A stretch of 38,566 nt of DNA, from the NCBI GenBank assembly GCA_033485155.1, contig JAWQJJ010000012.1:1-38566 (forward strand), given 5' to 3'. The notes beneath the pieces are model-generated. The model worked only from the letters and a program-made list of their open reading frames with translations, searched no databases and was not told the DNA's origin. Source of the DNA: Methanomassiliicoccus sp. (GTDB taxonomy: Archaea > Thermoplasmatota > Thermoplasmata > Methanomassiliicoccales > Methanomassiliicoccaceae). Below are positions 24,802 to 34,206 of the stretch, in pieces; position 1 is the first letter of the stretch; each line of letters opens with the position of its first letter. The translations under genes were made by a program, and so were the position numbers.

Positions 24802-26922
24802 GTGGAAAGCAGTAAGCCAAAGAAGAGGTCCCGGGCCATAAGCGAGGAGGAACGGAAGCAGATAAGGCGGTGGGCCATTAGACAATCGGTCCTGAAATTG
24901 GACCCCCGGCACACTCTGCAAAATCCTGTCATGTTCGTTGTGGAGGTGGGGAGCGCAATAACGACGGCGCTCTTCCTTCAGGCTCTTTTCTGGAGGGGCG
25001 AGGCTTCGCCACTGTTCGTGGGCCTCATCTCGCTATGGCTCTGGTTCACGGTCATCTTCGCCAACTATTCCGAGGCCCTTGCCGAAGGAAGAGGTAAAGC
25101 ACAAGCCGACTCCCTGAGAAACATGCGGACCGCGATCCCTGCAAAGAAACTGAGGGGAGAGTATGCGATCTCCAAGGGAGTCCAGCCTACCGAGGCGGAC
25201 ATATTGCCGGCCTCTTCGACCGACCTTCATAAAAGCGACCTGTTCTTCGTACAAGCCGGGGATTTCATACCGGTCGATGGCGAGGTGGTAGAGGGTGCGT
25301 CGTCGGTCGATGAGAGTGCCATAACCGGAGAGAGTGCACCGGTGATCAGGGAGTGCGGGGGCGACAGAAGCGCTGTCACCGGAGGCACCCGCGTTCTTTC
25401 CGACTGGTTGATCGTTAGGACGGCTTCCGACCCCGGCGAGGGCTTCATCGATAAGATGATCTCTCTGATCGAGGGGGCGAAGAGGCAGAAGACTCCTAAC
25501 GAGATCGCTCTGAACACCCTCCTCATCGGCCTGACCGTCGTTTTCATTGTCGTATGCGCGACCCTTCTGCCCTTCTCGATCTACAGCGTGTACATTACTG
25601 GACAGGGTAGCCCCGTCACTCTCACGGTGATCATCGCCTTATTGGTTTGTCTGGCTCCGACCACGATCGGGGGCCTTCTCAGCGCTATTGGCATCGCAGG
25701 CATGGACCGGTTGATTCAGAAGAACGTCATCGCCTTTTCCGGACAGGCCATCGAAGCGGCAGGCGATGTTGATGTCCTCCTTCTGGACAAGACAGGAACC
25801 ATCACCTTCGGTAACCGGCAAGCGGTGGAGTTCATCCCCGGAGAGGGTGAGGATGTCAGGAAGGTGGCGGAATACGCCCTCATGTCCTCGCTCTCCGACG
25901 AGACCCCCGAGGGCCGCAGCATCGTTGCTCTGGCGGTGGAGAAATACGGTCTAGCGGACCGCAGAGAGGAGATCGAGAGGGTCCGATCCGGAATGCACTT
26001 CATTCCCTTCAGCGCCCATACCAGGATGAGCGGTGTTGACCATGACGGCAAGAGCATCCGCAAGGGAGCGGCCGATGCCATCATCAAGTATGCGAAGAAC
26101 AATGGTAACGACCTTCCGGTGAAGATCTCCCACGAGGTCGACCGCATCGCCCGCCAGGGGGGCACACCATTGGTCATCGCCATCGATGGCAGGGCGGTCG
26201 GCGTCATCTACCTCAAGGACATTATCAAACCGGGCATGAAGGAGAGGTTCGCCCAGCTCCGCCGTATGGGCATCAAGACAGTGATGATCACCGGCGACAA
26301 CAAACTGACCGCGGCGGCCATCGCGGCAGAAGCGGGAGTGGACGATTTCTTGGCCGAGGCGACGCCGGAGAATAAGCTACAGCTCATTCGCAGGTACCAG
26401 GCCGAGGGGCGCTTGGTGGCAATGACCGGGGACGGTACCAACGACGCCCCCGCTCTAGCCCAGGCGGATGTGGCCGTGGCCATGAACAGTGGTACGCAGC
26501 CCGCCCGGGAGGCTGCGAACATGGTCGATTTGGACAGCGACCCGACCAAGCTCATCGAGGTGGTGGAGACCGGCAAGCAGCTATTGATGACCAGAGGGGC
26601 GCTGACCACTTTTAGCATCACCAACGACGTCGCCAAGTATTTCGCGATCGTGCCGGCGGCTTTTGTCAGCATCTACCCTGCGCTCGATGAGCTGAACTTC
26701 ATGGGGCTGCACGCGGCCATTCTATCTGCGGTCATCTTCAATGCGATAACCATCGTCCTGCTCATCCCTCTTGCGCTAAAGGGGGTCAAGTACCGCCCCC
26801 TGACCGCCTCGGAGTCCCTGCGCACAAACCTGCTGATATACGGGCTGGGCGGATTGATCGTGCCGTTTATCGGGATAAAGCTAATCGATATCGTGCTGGT
26901 CGCTCTGGGCCTGGGGGCCTGA
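24802..26922 (+). CDS. kdpB: KdpB, P-type ATPase subunit of the Kdp potassium transporter
   Basis: The protein has 706 residues (E. coli 682; the difference is mostly an extended N-terminus rich in Lys and Glu). Key sites are all present: TGES (175-178) in the actuator loop, including the serine whose phosphorylation inhibits the E. coli pump; [11 protein letters not shown] in the membrane ion path; the phosphorylated Asp329 in DKTGT; KGAAD in the nucleotide domain; and TGDGTNDAP (542-550). The start is GTG, with GAGGGTG 5 bases upstream. It hydrolyses ATP to drive K+ uptake with KdpA and KdpC. It is the first gene of a tight operon, with the next gene starting 3 bases after its stop. Confidence 0.97.
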   Translation: MESSKPKKRSRAISEEERKQIRRWAIRQSVLKLDPRHTLQNPVMFVVEVGSAITTALFLQALFWRGEASPLFVGLISLWLWFTVIFANYSEALAEGRGKAQADSLRNMRTAIPAKKLRGEYAISKGVQPTEADILPASSTDLHKSDLFFVQAGDFIPVDGEVVEGASSVDESAITGESAPVIRECGGDRSAVTGGTRVLSDWLIVRTASDPGEGFIDKMISLIEGAKRQKTPNEIALNTLLIGLTVVFIVVCATLLPFSIYSVYITGQGSPVTLTVIIALLVCLAPTTIGGLLSAIGIAGMDRLIQKNVIAFSGQAIEAAGDVDVLLLDKTGTITFGNRQAVEFIPGEGEDVRKVAEYALMSSLSDETPEGRSIVALAVEKYGLADRREEIERVRSGMHFIPFSAHTRMSGVDHDGKSIRKGAADAIIKYAKNNGNDLPVKISHEVDRIARQGGTPLVIAIDGRAVGVIYLKDIIKPGMKERFAQLRRMGIKTVMITGDNKLTAAAIAAEAGVDDFLAEATPENKLQLIRRYQAEGRLVAMTGDGTNDAPALAQADVAVAMNSGTQPAREAANMVDLDSDPTKLIEVVETGKQLLMTRGALTTFSITNDVAKYFAIVPAAFVSIYPALDELNFMGLHAAILSAVIFNAITIVLLIPLALKGVKYRPLTASESLRTNLLIYGLGGLIVPFIGIKLIDIVLVALGLGA

Positions 26923-26925
26923 ATT

Positions 26926-29373
26926 ATGAAAAGCGATTTGAAAGGAAAGGATCTCGTAAGCAGGATCTCTGGGCTTGCACGATCCGCCACTGGGGCATTG
27001 AGGAAGCAGACGAGGGCCGCCATATCCTTGTTCCTCATCCTGGTGCTCATCACGGGCATCGTCTACCCGTTATTGGTCACCGGCGTGGCCCAGGTCCTAT
27101 TTCCACACCAGGCAAATGGCTCGCAGATCGTGGACAACGGCACCGTGGTGGGCTCGGAGCTGATCGGTCAACCGTTCAGCGATCCCAAGTATTTCTGGGG
27201 ACGACCGTCGGCTACACCATCGTTCGAGTACAACGCATCCTTATCCAGCGGGTCCAATTATGCCAACAACAACACCAAGCTCGTTGATGTCGCCCAGGCC
27301 AGGATCGATGCGCTGCACGCTGTAGATCCGAATAATACCGAACCGATCCCATCAGACCTGGTCACCTCCTCCGGCAGCGGGCTAGACCCCGACATCAGCG
27401 TAGCCAGCGCGGAATATCAGCTATCGAGGGTAGCGAGGGAGCGCCACCTGAGCGAGGAGGCCGTCCAGGCTTTGATCGACCAGAACACCGATGATCGCCA
27501 GCTAGGCATACTGGGGGAGAGGACGGTCAACGTCCTGCAATTAAACCTGGCCTTGGATGGATTGCAGGCCCAGGGCGGGGAAGTCGACGGTGCCACTGTG
27601 AGGTCAGTCCAGACCACTGACGAGAGGGTGCTGGGAATGACGACATACGATTGGTTGTTCCTCTCATTCCTCGCGATCATACTGATCATAGCGGCCTGGT
27701 TGATCGGACGGCTTTTCACCACCATCTATGATGAGCGACCAGGTAGGATTACCCGATCCCTCGGTAAGATCGAGACTCGGCTATTCAAGTGGCCGAAGGT
27801 CGGGAATGAAGGGATGAGCTGGAAGACTTACGCATTCGCCTTGCTGTTGTTCAACCTCATCGGCATACTCTTCCTGATGTGCGTTATCTTGCTGCAGCCC
27901 TTTCTGCCATTCAATCCCCAGAATAACGGCCCGGTGTCCCTCGATACCGCTTTCAACACCGCCGTCAGCTTCACCACCAACACCAACTGGCAGTCCTATG
28001 CCGGGGAGACGACCATGAGCTACTTCACCCAGATGGTCGGCCTCACCGTTCAGAACTTCCTCTCGGCGGCCAGCGGGTTGGCGGTGCTGATGGCATTGAT
28101 ACGAGGCATCAGGCAGAGGACGACCAAGGACCTGGGCAACTTCTGGAAGGACGTTACCCGAGCAACGCTCATTCTTCTGCCGCTCTCCTTCGTGCTCGCC
28201 CTCATATTGGTCTCCCAGGGCAGCGTGCAGACGTTAGATGGCCCCATCTCCGCGCATCTTCTGCAGCCGGTGACCGATTCGGCAGGTGATCTCATCACCG
28301 TGCAAACCATCCCGGTCGGTCCGGTGGCATCCCAGGAGGCGATCAAGATGCTCGGAACGAACGGGGGCGGGTTCTTCAACACCAACTCCGCCCACCCCTT
28401 CGAGAATCCCACGCCCTTGTCCAATCTACTGGAGATCTTTGCTCTCCTGCTCATACCGGTGGGAGTCGTCTTCGCCTTCGGGGAGATGGTCAAGGATCGC
28501 AGGCAGGGATTGGCGCTCCTGGTGGTGATGTTCGTGATTCTGGCCGCATTCCTTGGCCTGGCTATCTGGGCTGAGGAGGGCGGTAACCCCGCGCTGGGAA
28601 AGATGGGGGTCTCTCAGATAGCAACCGAGTTCCAGCCCGGCGGCAACATGGAGGGCAAGGAAGCAAGGTTTGGGGTGGTGCCCTCGTGCACATTCGCCGC
28701 TGCCACCACCGCCACGTCGTGCGGGGCGGTGGATTCCATGCATGATTCGTACACCGCTCTCGGAGGGCTGTCGCCCCTAATGCTGATGCAGTTCGGGGAG
28801 GTGGCCTTCGGTGGAGTCGGCTCCGGCCTCTATGGGATGCTGGTCTTCGTCCTTATCGCAGTCTTCATCGCTGGTCTGATGATCGGCAGGATGCCCGATT
28901 ACCTCGGCAAGAAGATTGGACCATATGAGATGAAGCTCTGTACGATCGTCATCCTGCTACCGATCGTAGTCATTCTGGTGGGGACCGCGATCGCGGTGAT
29001 GATGCCCGAGGGAAGGGTGGGACCCCTCAACCCCGGTCCCCATGGGTTCACCGAGATCCTGTATGCCTTCACATCGGCGGGGAACAACAATGGCAGCGCG
29101 TTCGCCGGCCTTACCGCAAGCACCCCTTTCTACAACTACATCCTAGCCATCATTATGCTCCTGGGCCGGTACCCAATCATGGTGCTGACCCTGGCTTTAG
29201 CCGGCGCGTTGAGTGAGAAGAAGATCGTGCCTCCGAGCCCGGGCTCGCTGCCCACTCATACCCCGCTCTTCATCTTCTGGCTCCTCGGGATCGTGGTCCT
29301 ACTGGGTGCGCTCAGCTATTTCCTCACATTGGCATTGGGGCCGATAGTCGAGTTCCTTATGATGGGGGGCTGA
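26926..29373 (+). CDS. KdpC-KdpA fusion protein (potassium-transporting subunits C and A)
   Basis: One 815-residue frame encodes two normally separate subunits. Residues about 30-214 are a complete KdpC: one membrane helix (32-58), GSELIGQPFSDPKYFWGRPSAT, SGSGLDPDISVASAEYQ and VNVLQLNLALD. A linker of about 23 residues follows, then a complete KdpA (about 238-815) with all four filter loops: TNTNWQS (351-357), GTNGGGFF (477-484), TSCGAV and GNNNGSAF. In Kdp, KdpA selects K+ and KdpC supports the pump from the outer face. The C-terminus of KdpC and the N-terminus of KdpA are both extracellular in known complexes, so the fusion fits the topology. GAGGGTG at 27624-27630 and ATG at 27637 could also start a free KdpA. 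No KdpF is seen. Confidence 0.95.
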   Translation: MKSDLKGKDLVSRISGLARSATGALRKQTRAAISLFLILVLITGIVYPLLVTGVAQVLFPHQANGSQIVDNGTVVGSELIGQPFSDPKYFWGRPSATPSFEYNASLSSGSNYANNNTKLVDVAQARIDALHAVDPNNTEPIPSDLVTSSGSGLDPDISVASAEYQLSRVARERHLSEEAVQALIDQNTDDRQLGILGERTVNVLQLNLALDGLQAQGGEVDGATVRSVQTTDERVLGMTTYDWLFLSFLAIILIIAAWLIGRLFTTIYDERPGRITRSLGKIETRLFKWPKVGNEGMSWKTYAFALLLFNLIGILFLMCVILLQPFLPFNPQNNGPVSLDTAFNTAVSFTTNTNWQSYAGETTMSYFTQMVGLTVQNFLSAASGLAVLMALIRGIRQRTTKDLGNFWKDVTRATLILLPLSFVLALILVSQGSVQTLDGPISAHLLQPVTDSAGDLITVQTIPVGPVASQEAIKMLGTNGGGFFNTNSAHPFENPTPLSNLLEIFALLLIPVGVVFAFGEMVKDRRQGLALLVVMFVILAAFLGLAIWAEEGGNPALGKMGVSQIATEFQPGGNMEGKEARFGVVPSCTFAAATTATSCGAVDSMHDSYTALGGLSPLMLMQFGEVAFGGVGSGLYGMLVFVLIAVFIAGLMIGRMPDYLGKKIGPYEMKLCTIVILLPIVVILVGTAIAVMMPEGRVGPLNPGPHGFTEILYAFTSAGNNNGSAFAGLTASTPFYNYILAIIMLLGRYPIMVLTLALAGALSEKKIVPPSPGSLPTHTPLFIFWLLGIVVLLGALSYFLTLALGPIVEFLMMGG
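27624..27639 (+). promoter_or_regulatory. Internal ribosome-binding site and ATG at the KdpA boundary
   Basis: GAGGGTG (27624-27630), a 6-base spacer and an in-frame ATG (27637-27639) coincide with codon 238, where KdpA homology begins. The same GAGGGTG sequence with a 5-base spacer starts kdpB. It may be a remnant of a separate kdpA start or may still allow a second, shorter product. Confidence 0.5.
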
Positions 29374-29378
29374 GAACA

Positions 29379-31382
29379 ATGGGAGACGAACGACCGAACC
29401 CTGACGAGCTGCTCAAGCAGGTGACCAAGGAGGAGAGGAAGCGGTCGCGGGGAAAGCTGAAAGTGTTCCTCGGGTACTCGGCGGGCGTCGGCAAGACCTA
29501 TGCCATGCTGGAGGACGCCCACCACCGCAAGGACCGAGGGACCGACGTCGTGGTGGCATTGTTGGAGTCTCATGGGCGTAAGGAGACTGAGGCGCTCCTC
29601 GTCGGCCTGGAGGTCCTGCTGCCCAAGGTCAGCGAGTATCATGGGATGCGACTGAAAGAACCGGACGTCGATGTGGTGCTATCAAGACGGCCCCATCTCG
29701 TGCTGGTGGACGAGCTTGCCCACTCCAATGCTCCAGGCTCGCGCCACACCAAGCGATACCAGGACGTCCAAGAGATGCTGGAGGCGGGTATCGATGTGTA
29801 CACCACCCTCAACGTCCAGCACCTCGACAGCATGAACGATGCGGTCGCCCAGATCACCGGGGTAAAGGTTCGCGAGACTATACCCGACTCGGTGCTGGAC
29901 GAGGCGGACGAGATTAAGATCGTGGACGTCCCGCCCGACGAGCTCATGCAGCGGTTCCGTGAGGGGAAGGTCTACATCCCTCCTCAAGCGGCGATCGCGG
30001 TCGAGAACTTTTTCAACGAGGGCAATCTCATCGCGCTCCGGGAGATGACCTTCCGCAGAGCAGCCGAGCATGTGGACGAGCAGATGCTCGAGTACATGAA
30101 GATCCGGTCCATCCCCGGACCTTGGCCCGTGGCAGAGACCCTGCTGGTGTGCATCGGCAACAGCAGGGTGCTGAACGAACGACTGATACGTACGGGTCGC
30201 CGGCTGGCGGACGAACTGAAGGCCGAATGGTATGCCATTTATGTGGAGACACCTGCCCACAGTCGGCTGTCGCGCAAGGACCGCATGGAGGCCATGCGCA
30301 GTTTGGAGCTTGCGGCGAAGATGGGCGCGAAAACGGCCACTAGCTTTGGCGTGTCCATCGCCGAGGAGGTCGTACGCTTCGCCCGCAAGAACAACGTCAT
30401 CCGGATCATCGTAGGGCGGCCGCCCCGGCCGTGGTGGCAGGAGCTGGCCTTCGGATCGGTAGCCAGTCAGATCGTCAGCCTCAGTGGGCCGATAGATATC
30501 CTCATCATCACCGACATCGGCGAACAAGAGACCGAGGATGGTAAGCGTTGGGAACTGCCCAAGGTGCGACCGATCAAGAACCATTACTTTTACAGTATAT
30601 GGCTGGTGCTGTTGCTGACGATCATCGATTACTTCGCCAAGCACTATCTGTCGCCGACCAATCTGGTCATGCTGTACCTGATCGGGGTGGTGGTCGCCGC
30701 GGTCACTTGGGGCCTCTGGCCAGCCATCTTCACCGCAGCGGTGAGCGTCCTGGCCTTTGATTTCTTCTTTGTGTCCCCATACATCAGTTTCCGTATCGGA
30801 GATACTGAATACCTGATCACCTTCGCCGCCTTCCTGTTCGTAGGGGTGGTCATAAGCCTGCTGGTGGTAAGGTCCAAGGACAATGCCTCGGCTGCCCAGA
30901 GAAGGGAGGAGTATACCTCCGCACTGTACGCACTGAGCGTCGACCTAGCCAGCGCGAACGATATCCAGCGAGCGTTTGAGATCGTGAGCGGACATATCAA
31001 GCGATCCTGTCACTGTCTGTCCGCATATCTGCTACCGGTGGGCAGTCATCTGGGAGTGGCCTTGGCCGACGGCGGTCTGGACCTGGACGAGAAGGAGATG
31101 ACCGCAGCATCGTGGACATACAAGAATGGAATCGCCTCGGGAAAGGACACCGACACGCTGGCGTCCGCCTCATTGAAATACTATCCCCTCCGCACATCCA
31201 GCGGGGTGGTCGGGGTCATGGGCATCAAACCTCAGGAGCAGGACGGAATAATCAAGTTGGAGCAGGAGCGGTTGATCGAAGCCTTTGCCAGCCAAACCGC
31301 CCTGGCAATAGAGCGGAACGAGTTCTGGAACCAGATCTACCGTGCTGGCAATAAGGGCGTGGTGGGGACGGGAGTAGGGTGA
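29379..31382 (+). CDS. kdpD: KdpD-like sensor lacking the histidine-kinase domains
   Basis: The protein has 667 residues, compared with about 890 in E. coli. Domains in order: KdpD nucleotide domain with Walker A GYSAGVGKT (32-40) and Walker B-like LVLVDELAHSN (107-116); a USP-like domain (about 237-372); four membrane helices of the DUF4118 type (about 392-480); and a GAF-like region (about 505-645) ending LIEAFASQTALAIER. The frame stops about 20 residues later, exactly where HisKA should begin. No kinase fragment occurs downstream in any frame, and there is no KdpE. It begins 5 bases after the kdpCA stop. It may act directly on the pump or signal without phosphotransfer. Short KdpD proteins have been described in some bacteria. 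Confidence 0.9.
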   Translation: MGDERPNPDELLKQVTKEERKRSRGKLKVFLGYSAGVGKTYAMLEDAHHRKDRGTDVVVALLESHGRKETEALLVGLEVLLPKVSEYHGMRLKEPDVDVVLSRRPHLVLVDELAHSNAPGSRHTKRYQDVQEMLEAGIDVYTTLNVQHLDSMNDAVAQITGVKVRETIPDSVLDEADEIKIVDVPPDELMQRFREGKVYIPPQAAIAVENFFNEGNLIALREMTFRRAAEHVDEQMLEYMKIRSIPGPWPVAETLLVCIGNSRVLNERLIRTGRRLADELKAEWYAIYVETPAHSRLSRKDRMEAMRSLELAAKMGAKTATSFGVSIAEEVVRFARKNNVIRIIVGRPPRPWWQELAFGSVASQIVSLSGPIDILIITDIGEQETEDGKRWELPKVRPIKNHYFYSIWLVLLLTIIDYFAKHYLSPTNLVMLYLIGVVVAAVTWGLWPAIFTAAVSVLAFDFFFVSPYISFRIGDTEYLITFAAFLFVGVVISLLVVRSKDNASAAQRREEYTSALYALSVDLASANDIQRAFEIVSGHIKRSCHCLSAYLLPVGSHLGVALADGGLDLDEKEMTAASWTYKNGIASGKDTDTLASASLKYYPLRTSSGVVGVMGIKPQEQDGIIKLEQERLIEAFASQTALAIERNEFWNQIYRAGNKGVVGTGVG

Positions 31383-31488
31383 CTGCCGACTTCCCAGCGC
31401 TGAACGAGGTGGACCATGTGATATCGTTCGGATCTGATCGCGCCGTGGTCCTCCATGCGCGGTGATGCGAAAGTGATAATATAATTCA

Positions 31489-31503
31489 ATTTTATTTTTA
31501 TTG
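31489..31503 (+). terminator. T-rich terminator after the kdp operon
   Basis: Runs of T (ATTTTATTTTTATT) lie about 107-121 bases after the kdpD stop, at the start of an AT-rich stretch. This fits an archaeal intrinsic terminator for the kdpB-kdpCA-kdpD message. Confidence 0.45.
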
Positions 31504-31638
31504 TCAAAGAAGAATGCTATAACACGATAATCATATTGTAGGTTATTAAGAAAACAATTATTATAGATGGCTTCTATTGGAATTCAATTCGGGGCGTCAC
31601 ACTTTACGTGGCGTTCTTGAAAATGATTACATAAAGAG

Positions 31639-33330
31639 GTGATGGGAATAGGCATTAGACGAGGATTAGCGCTAGCTTTAGTGATCATGATCGGGACCGC
31701 ATCGCTCGCCGTGCTGGTCTCACCGACGATCGACGCCGCGACATCGTCTGGCGCCATTAGGATAAACGGGAATGCCGACCTGATGAGCCAGGCCAATGCG
31801 GGCGGTTGGAGAGGTGACGGATCGGCATCGAACCCTTACGTCATCTCAGGATTGAGCATCAGTGGCGTAAAGGGGAATGGCATCTACCTTGGCAACACCA
31901 CGTTGTACGTCACCATAAGCGGTTGCACAGTAAGCGGAACAAGCTATGTGTCCGATTCATACAACGTGGGCGCGGGGATCGAGATCTCCGGAGCATCGCA
32001 TGTTACCATCACCGGCAATACCATCAGCGGAACCGCGAACGATGGCATCCTGGTTGCATACGGCGGCTATAACAGCATCACTGGCAACAACATCGCCATC
32101 AGTGGTGCCAGCACAGGTATGGCCATCCACTTGTACTCATCCAATAATAATGACATATCCAATAACGTCATTAGCTGCTCGGTGAGCAATGGCATCTACC
32201 TGGTGGTGGCAAGCAACAACCGGATATCGGGGAATACCGTATCCATTACCAGCAGCTCGGGTGAAGGCATCCACCTATGCACGTCGAGCAATGGCAATAC
32301 CATCTCCGGCAATAACATAACCAGCTTGAGCGTCAACGGCATCTACATCTTGAAATCGAGCAACAGTAACGTCATCTCTGGCAACACGATCCACTGCACC
32401 ACGAGTGTAGGGGTCTATGTGAACCCGTCGTGCGTAGGCAATGTCGTCACTGGCAATATTGTCAATCCAAGCAGCTCCACTGACACGACCGCGCCGACGC
32501 TTACCATCACGTCGCCGGTGAGCGGATCGACCACCACCGCCACGCATCCCACGATCTCGTGGACGGCGAGCGATGCCTCCGGCATCGCCTACTTCCAGAT
32601 CGTACGTGATGGAGGCTCGTGGGTTCAGCTGTCCTCATCACAGACCAGTTACACCACGGTGAACTCGCTGGCCGGCGGCTCGCACACCGTCACCGTTAGA
32701 GCGGTGGACACTGTCGGCAACTACAAGGACGCCACCGTAGTCTTCTCGGTCTCGACCGCTTCCGCGGACACCACTGCACCGTCGTTGATGATCGTCTCGC
32801 CATCCAACGGCGCGACCACCACCGCCACGCATCCCACGATCTCGTGGACGGCGAGCGATGCTTCCGGCATCGCCTACTTCCAGATCGTTCGTGATGGAGG
32901 CTCGTGGGTTCAGCTGTCCTCTTCGCAGACCAGTTACACCACGGTGAACTCGCTGTCGCAGGGAGGTCATACGATGACGGTGAGGGCAGTGGACAACGCC
33001 GGCAACTACAAGGATGCCACGGTGACGTTCACCGTGTCTATCGCCGCCGTCGATAAGACCGCGCCGACGCTTACCATCACGTCACCGGTAAGCGGATCGA
33101 CCACCACCGCCACGCACCCCACGATCTCCTGGACGGCGAGCGATGCCTCCGGAATAGCGTACTATCAGATCGTGAGGGATGGAGGCTCGTGGGTTCAGCT
33201 GTCATCAGGGCAGACCAGTTACACGACCGTGTACTCTCTGGTCAATGGCGACCATACTGTCACGGTGAGAGCGATAGACAATGCCGGCAACTATACGGAC
33301 GCGACCACGACCTTCACCGTTATGAGCTGA
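31639..33330 (+). CDS. Secreted surface protein with beta-helix and three Ig-like repeats
   Basis: The protein has 563 residues. Residues 1-34 are a signal peptide (RR then a long hydrophobic core, ending DAA). Residues about 85-275 form a right-handed beta-helix of NosD/PbH1 type, with many SNNNxISGNxI turns. Three tandem domains of 95 residues each follow (starting near 284, 379 and 474), all with the pattern TSPVSGSTTTATHPTISW, FQIVRDGGSWVQL and AVDNAGNY, typical of Ig-like or fibronectin-type surface modules. A sugar-binding or adhesion role at the cell surface is likely. No anchor helix or sortase-type signal is seen at the C-terminus. The start is GTG at 31639 or ATG at 31642, with a GAGGTG directly adjacent. 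Confidence 0.85.
   Translation: MMGIGIRRGLALALVIMIGTASLAVLVSPTIDAATSSGAIRINGNADLMSQANAGGWRGDGSASNPYVISGLSISGVKGNGIYLGNTTLYVTISGCTVSGTSYVSDSYNVGAGIEISGASHVTITGNTISGTANDGILVAYGGYNSITGNNIAISGASTGMAIHLYSSNNNDISNNVISCSVSNGIYLVVASNNRISGNTVSITSSSGEGIHLCTSSNGNTISGNNITSLSVNGIYILKSSNSNVISGNTIHCTTSVGVYVNPSCVGNVVTGNIVNPSSSTDTTAPTLTITSPVSGSTTTATHPTISWTASDASGIAYFQIVRDGGSWVQLSSSQTSYTTVNSLAGGSHTVTVRAVDTVGNYKDATVVFSVSTASADTTAPSLMIVSPSNGATTTATHPTISWTASDASGIAYFQIVRDGGSWVQLSSSQTSYTTVNSLSQGGHTMTVRAVDNAGNYKDATVTFTVSIAAVDKTAPTLTITSPVSGSTTTATHPTISWTASDASGIAYYQIVRDGGSWVQLSSGQTSYTTVYSLVNGDHTVTVRAIDNAGNYTDATTTFTVMS
32488..33327 (+). repeat. Three tandem 285-bp coding repeats
   Basis: Copies begin at 32488, 32773 and 33058, exactly 285 bp (95 codons) apart; the last copy is shortened at its end by the stop codon. 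Long blocks are nearly identical at the DNA level, especially the parts coding for the ISWTASDASGIAY and RDGGSWVQLSS segments. This suggests recent duplication or gene conversion. Confidence 0.85.
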
Positions 33331-33345
33331 GCAGTGGCAAACCTC

Positions 33346-33366
33346 TTTCATTTTTTCTTGTTATTT
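33346..33366 (+). terminator. T-rich terminator after the surface protein gene
   Basis: TTTCATTTTTTCTTGTTATTT lies 16-36 bases after the stop codon, a typical archaeal poly-U termination signal. Confidence 0.6.
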
Positions 33367-33453
33367 CTACGATTGGTCAGGTTCAGGGTGAGAACAATAA
33401 AAACCTATGGCGCTCGATGGAACAACTGTGAATGACAATGACCTATGCGTCCC

Positions 33454-34206
33454 CTAGGGCCCATGATCGTCGAGACCCTTGGGGCCTCCTGCCGGCATAT
33501 GGACAATATCCCTCAACCGTGAGATCTCCTTCTCCTGCCCCACCAGCATAGATGCGACCATCTTTTTCTGACGCATGCGCTGAGCTTCAATGTTCCAACC
33601 CAGGTTCTCAAAGATGGCTGCCGATTCTTCGAAGCTGGACAACCGCTCCTTCAGCAAGGCGGCCTTCGCCTGAGAGTACTCATCGATCAATTTGTCAAAA
33701 TACAGTATCGCGTTCCTGTCCGGATAGGTCATTTTTATCGTGCAGCCGATGGGCTCCATATTGACGAGGGATGGCTGCCCGCTGAAACAGTTGTTGTATA
33801 GTCTATTGACCGCGTCGATGATCTCGATGTTCATCTCCCCCTGTGTCAGTCCCCTGTGGTTCCGTACCATGGCTCTAGCCTTTTCCGGTATGTCCGTAGT
33901 CGATTGATCAGGCTCGCCATCCAACCAGAGATCCTGCTGATATGCGTCCAATATCTGGGAGATCCAAAAATTAACATCATGAACAAAGGGGCTTACCTCT
34001 GGATCATAGTAATCCAGCTCGTCCCGGAAAGTGTTCTTCCCCACGGGCGTCTGCTGTTCCAACATAAGCTTCTGCCTATCGGCTGGAAGCTTGGAGAACG
34101 CCCTTCTCAAACATTCGTGGTATGCGGCCCTTGCCAAGGACTTCAATCCGCCATCAATATCCTTGAATGGCATCCTCTGGCCCTTGTAATGCATCTCGGG
34201 ACTCAC
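33454..34206 (-). CDS. Uncharacterised protein with C-terminal coiled-coil
   Basis: The protein has 250 residues and no recognised domain. It is soluble and mostly helical. The C-terminal third (FDKLIDEYSQAKAALLKERLSSFEESAAIFENLGWNIEAQRMRQKKM...) is probably a coiled coil. The first start is GTG at 34206, but a TATA-like TTAATTAATATG near 34225 would place transcription near 34200, so the ATG at 34194 may be the true start, with little or no leader. It is the first gene to the right of the surface protein and lies in the AT-rich accessory part. Confidence 0.65.
   Translation of the reverse strand: MSPEMHYKGQRMPFKDIDGGLKSLARAAYHECLRRAFSKLPADRQKLMLEQQTPVGKNTFRDELDYYDPEVSPFVHDVNFWISQILDAYQQDLWLDGEPDQSTTDIPEKARAMVRNHRGLTQGEMNIEIIDAVNRLYNNCFSGQPSLVNMEPIGCTIKMTYPDRNAILYFDKLIDEYSQAKAALLKERLSSFEESAAIFENLGWNIEAQRMRQKKMVASMLVGQEKEISRLRDIVHMPAGGPKGLDDHGP

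Noticed and set aside
29379-31382. KdpD truncated by a frameshift
   Set aside because: No HisKA or ATPase fragment appears in any frame between 31383 and the next gene, so a simple frameshift does not explain the short protein.
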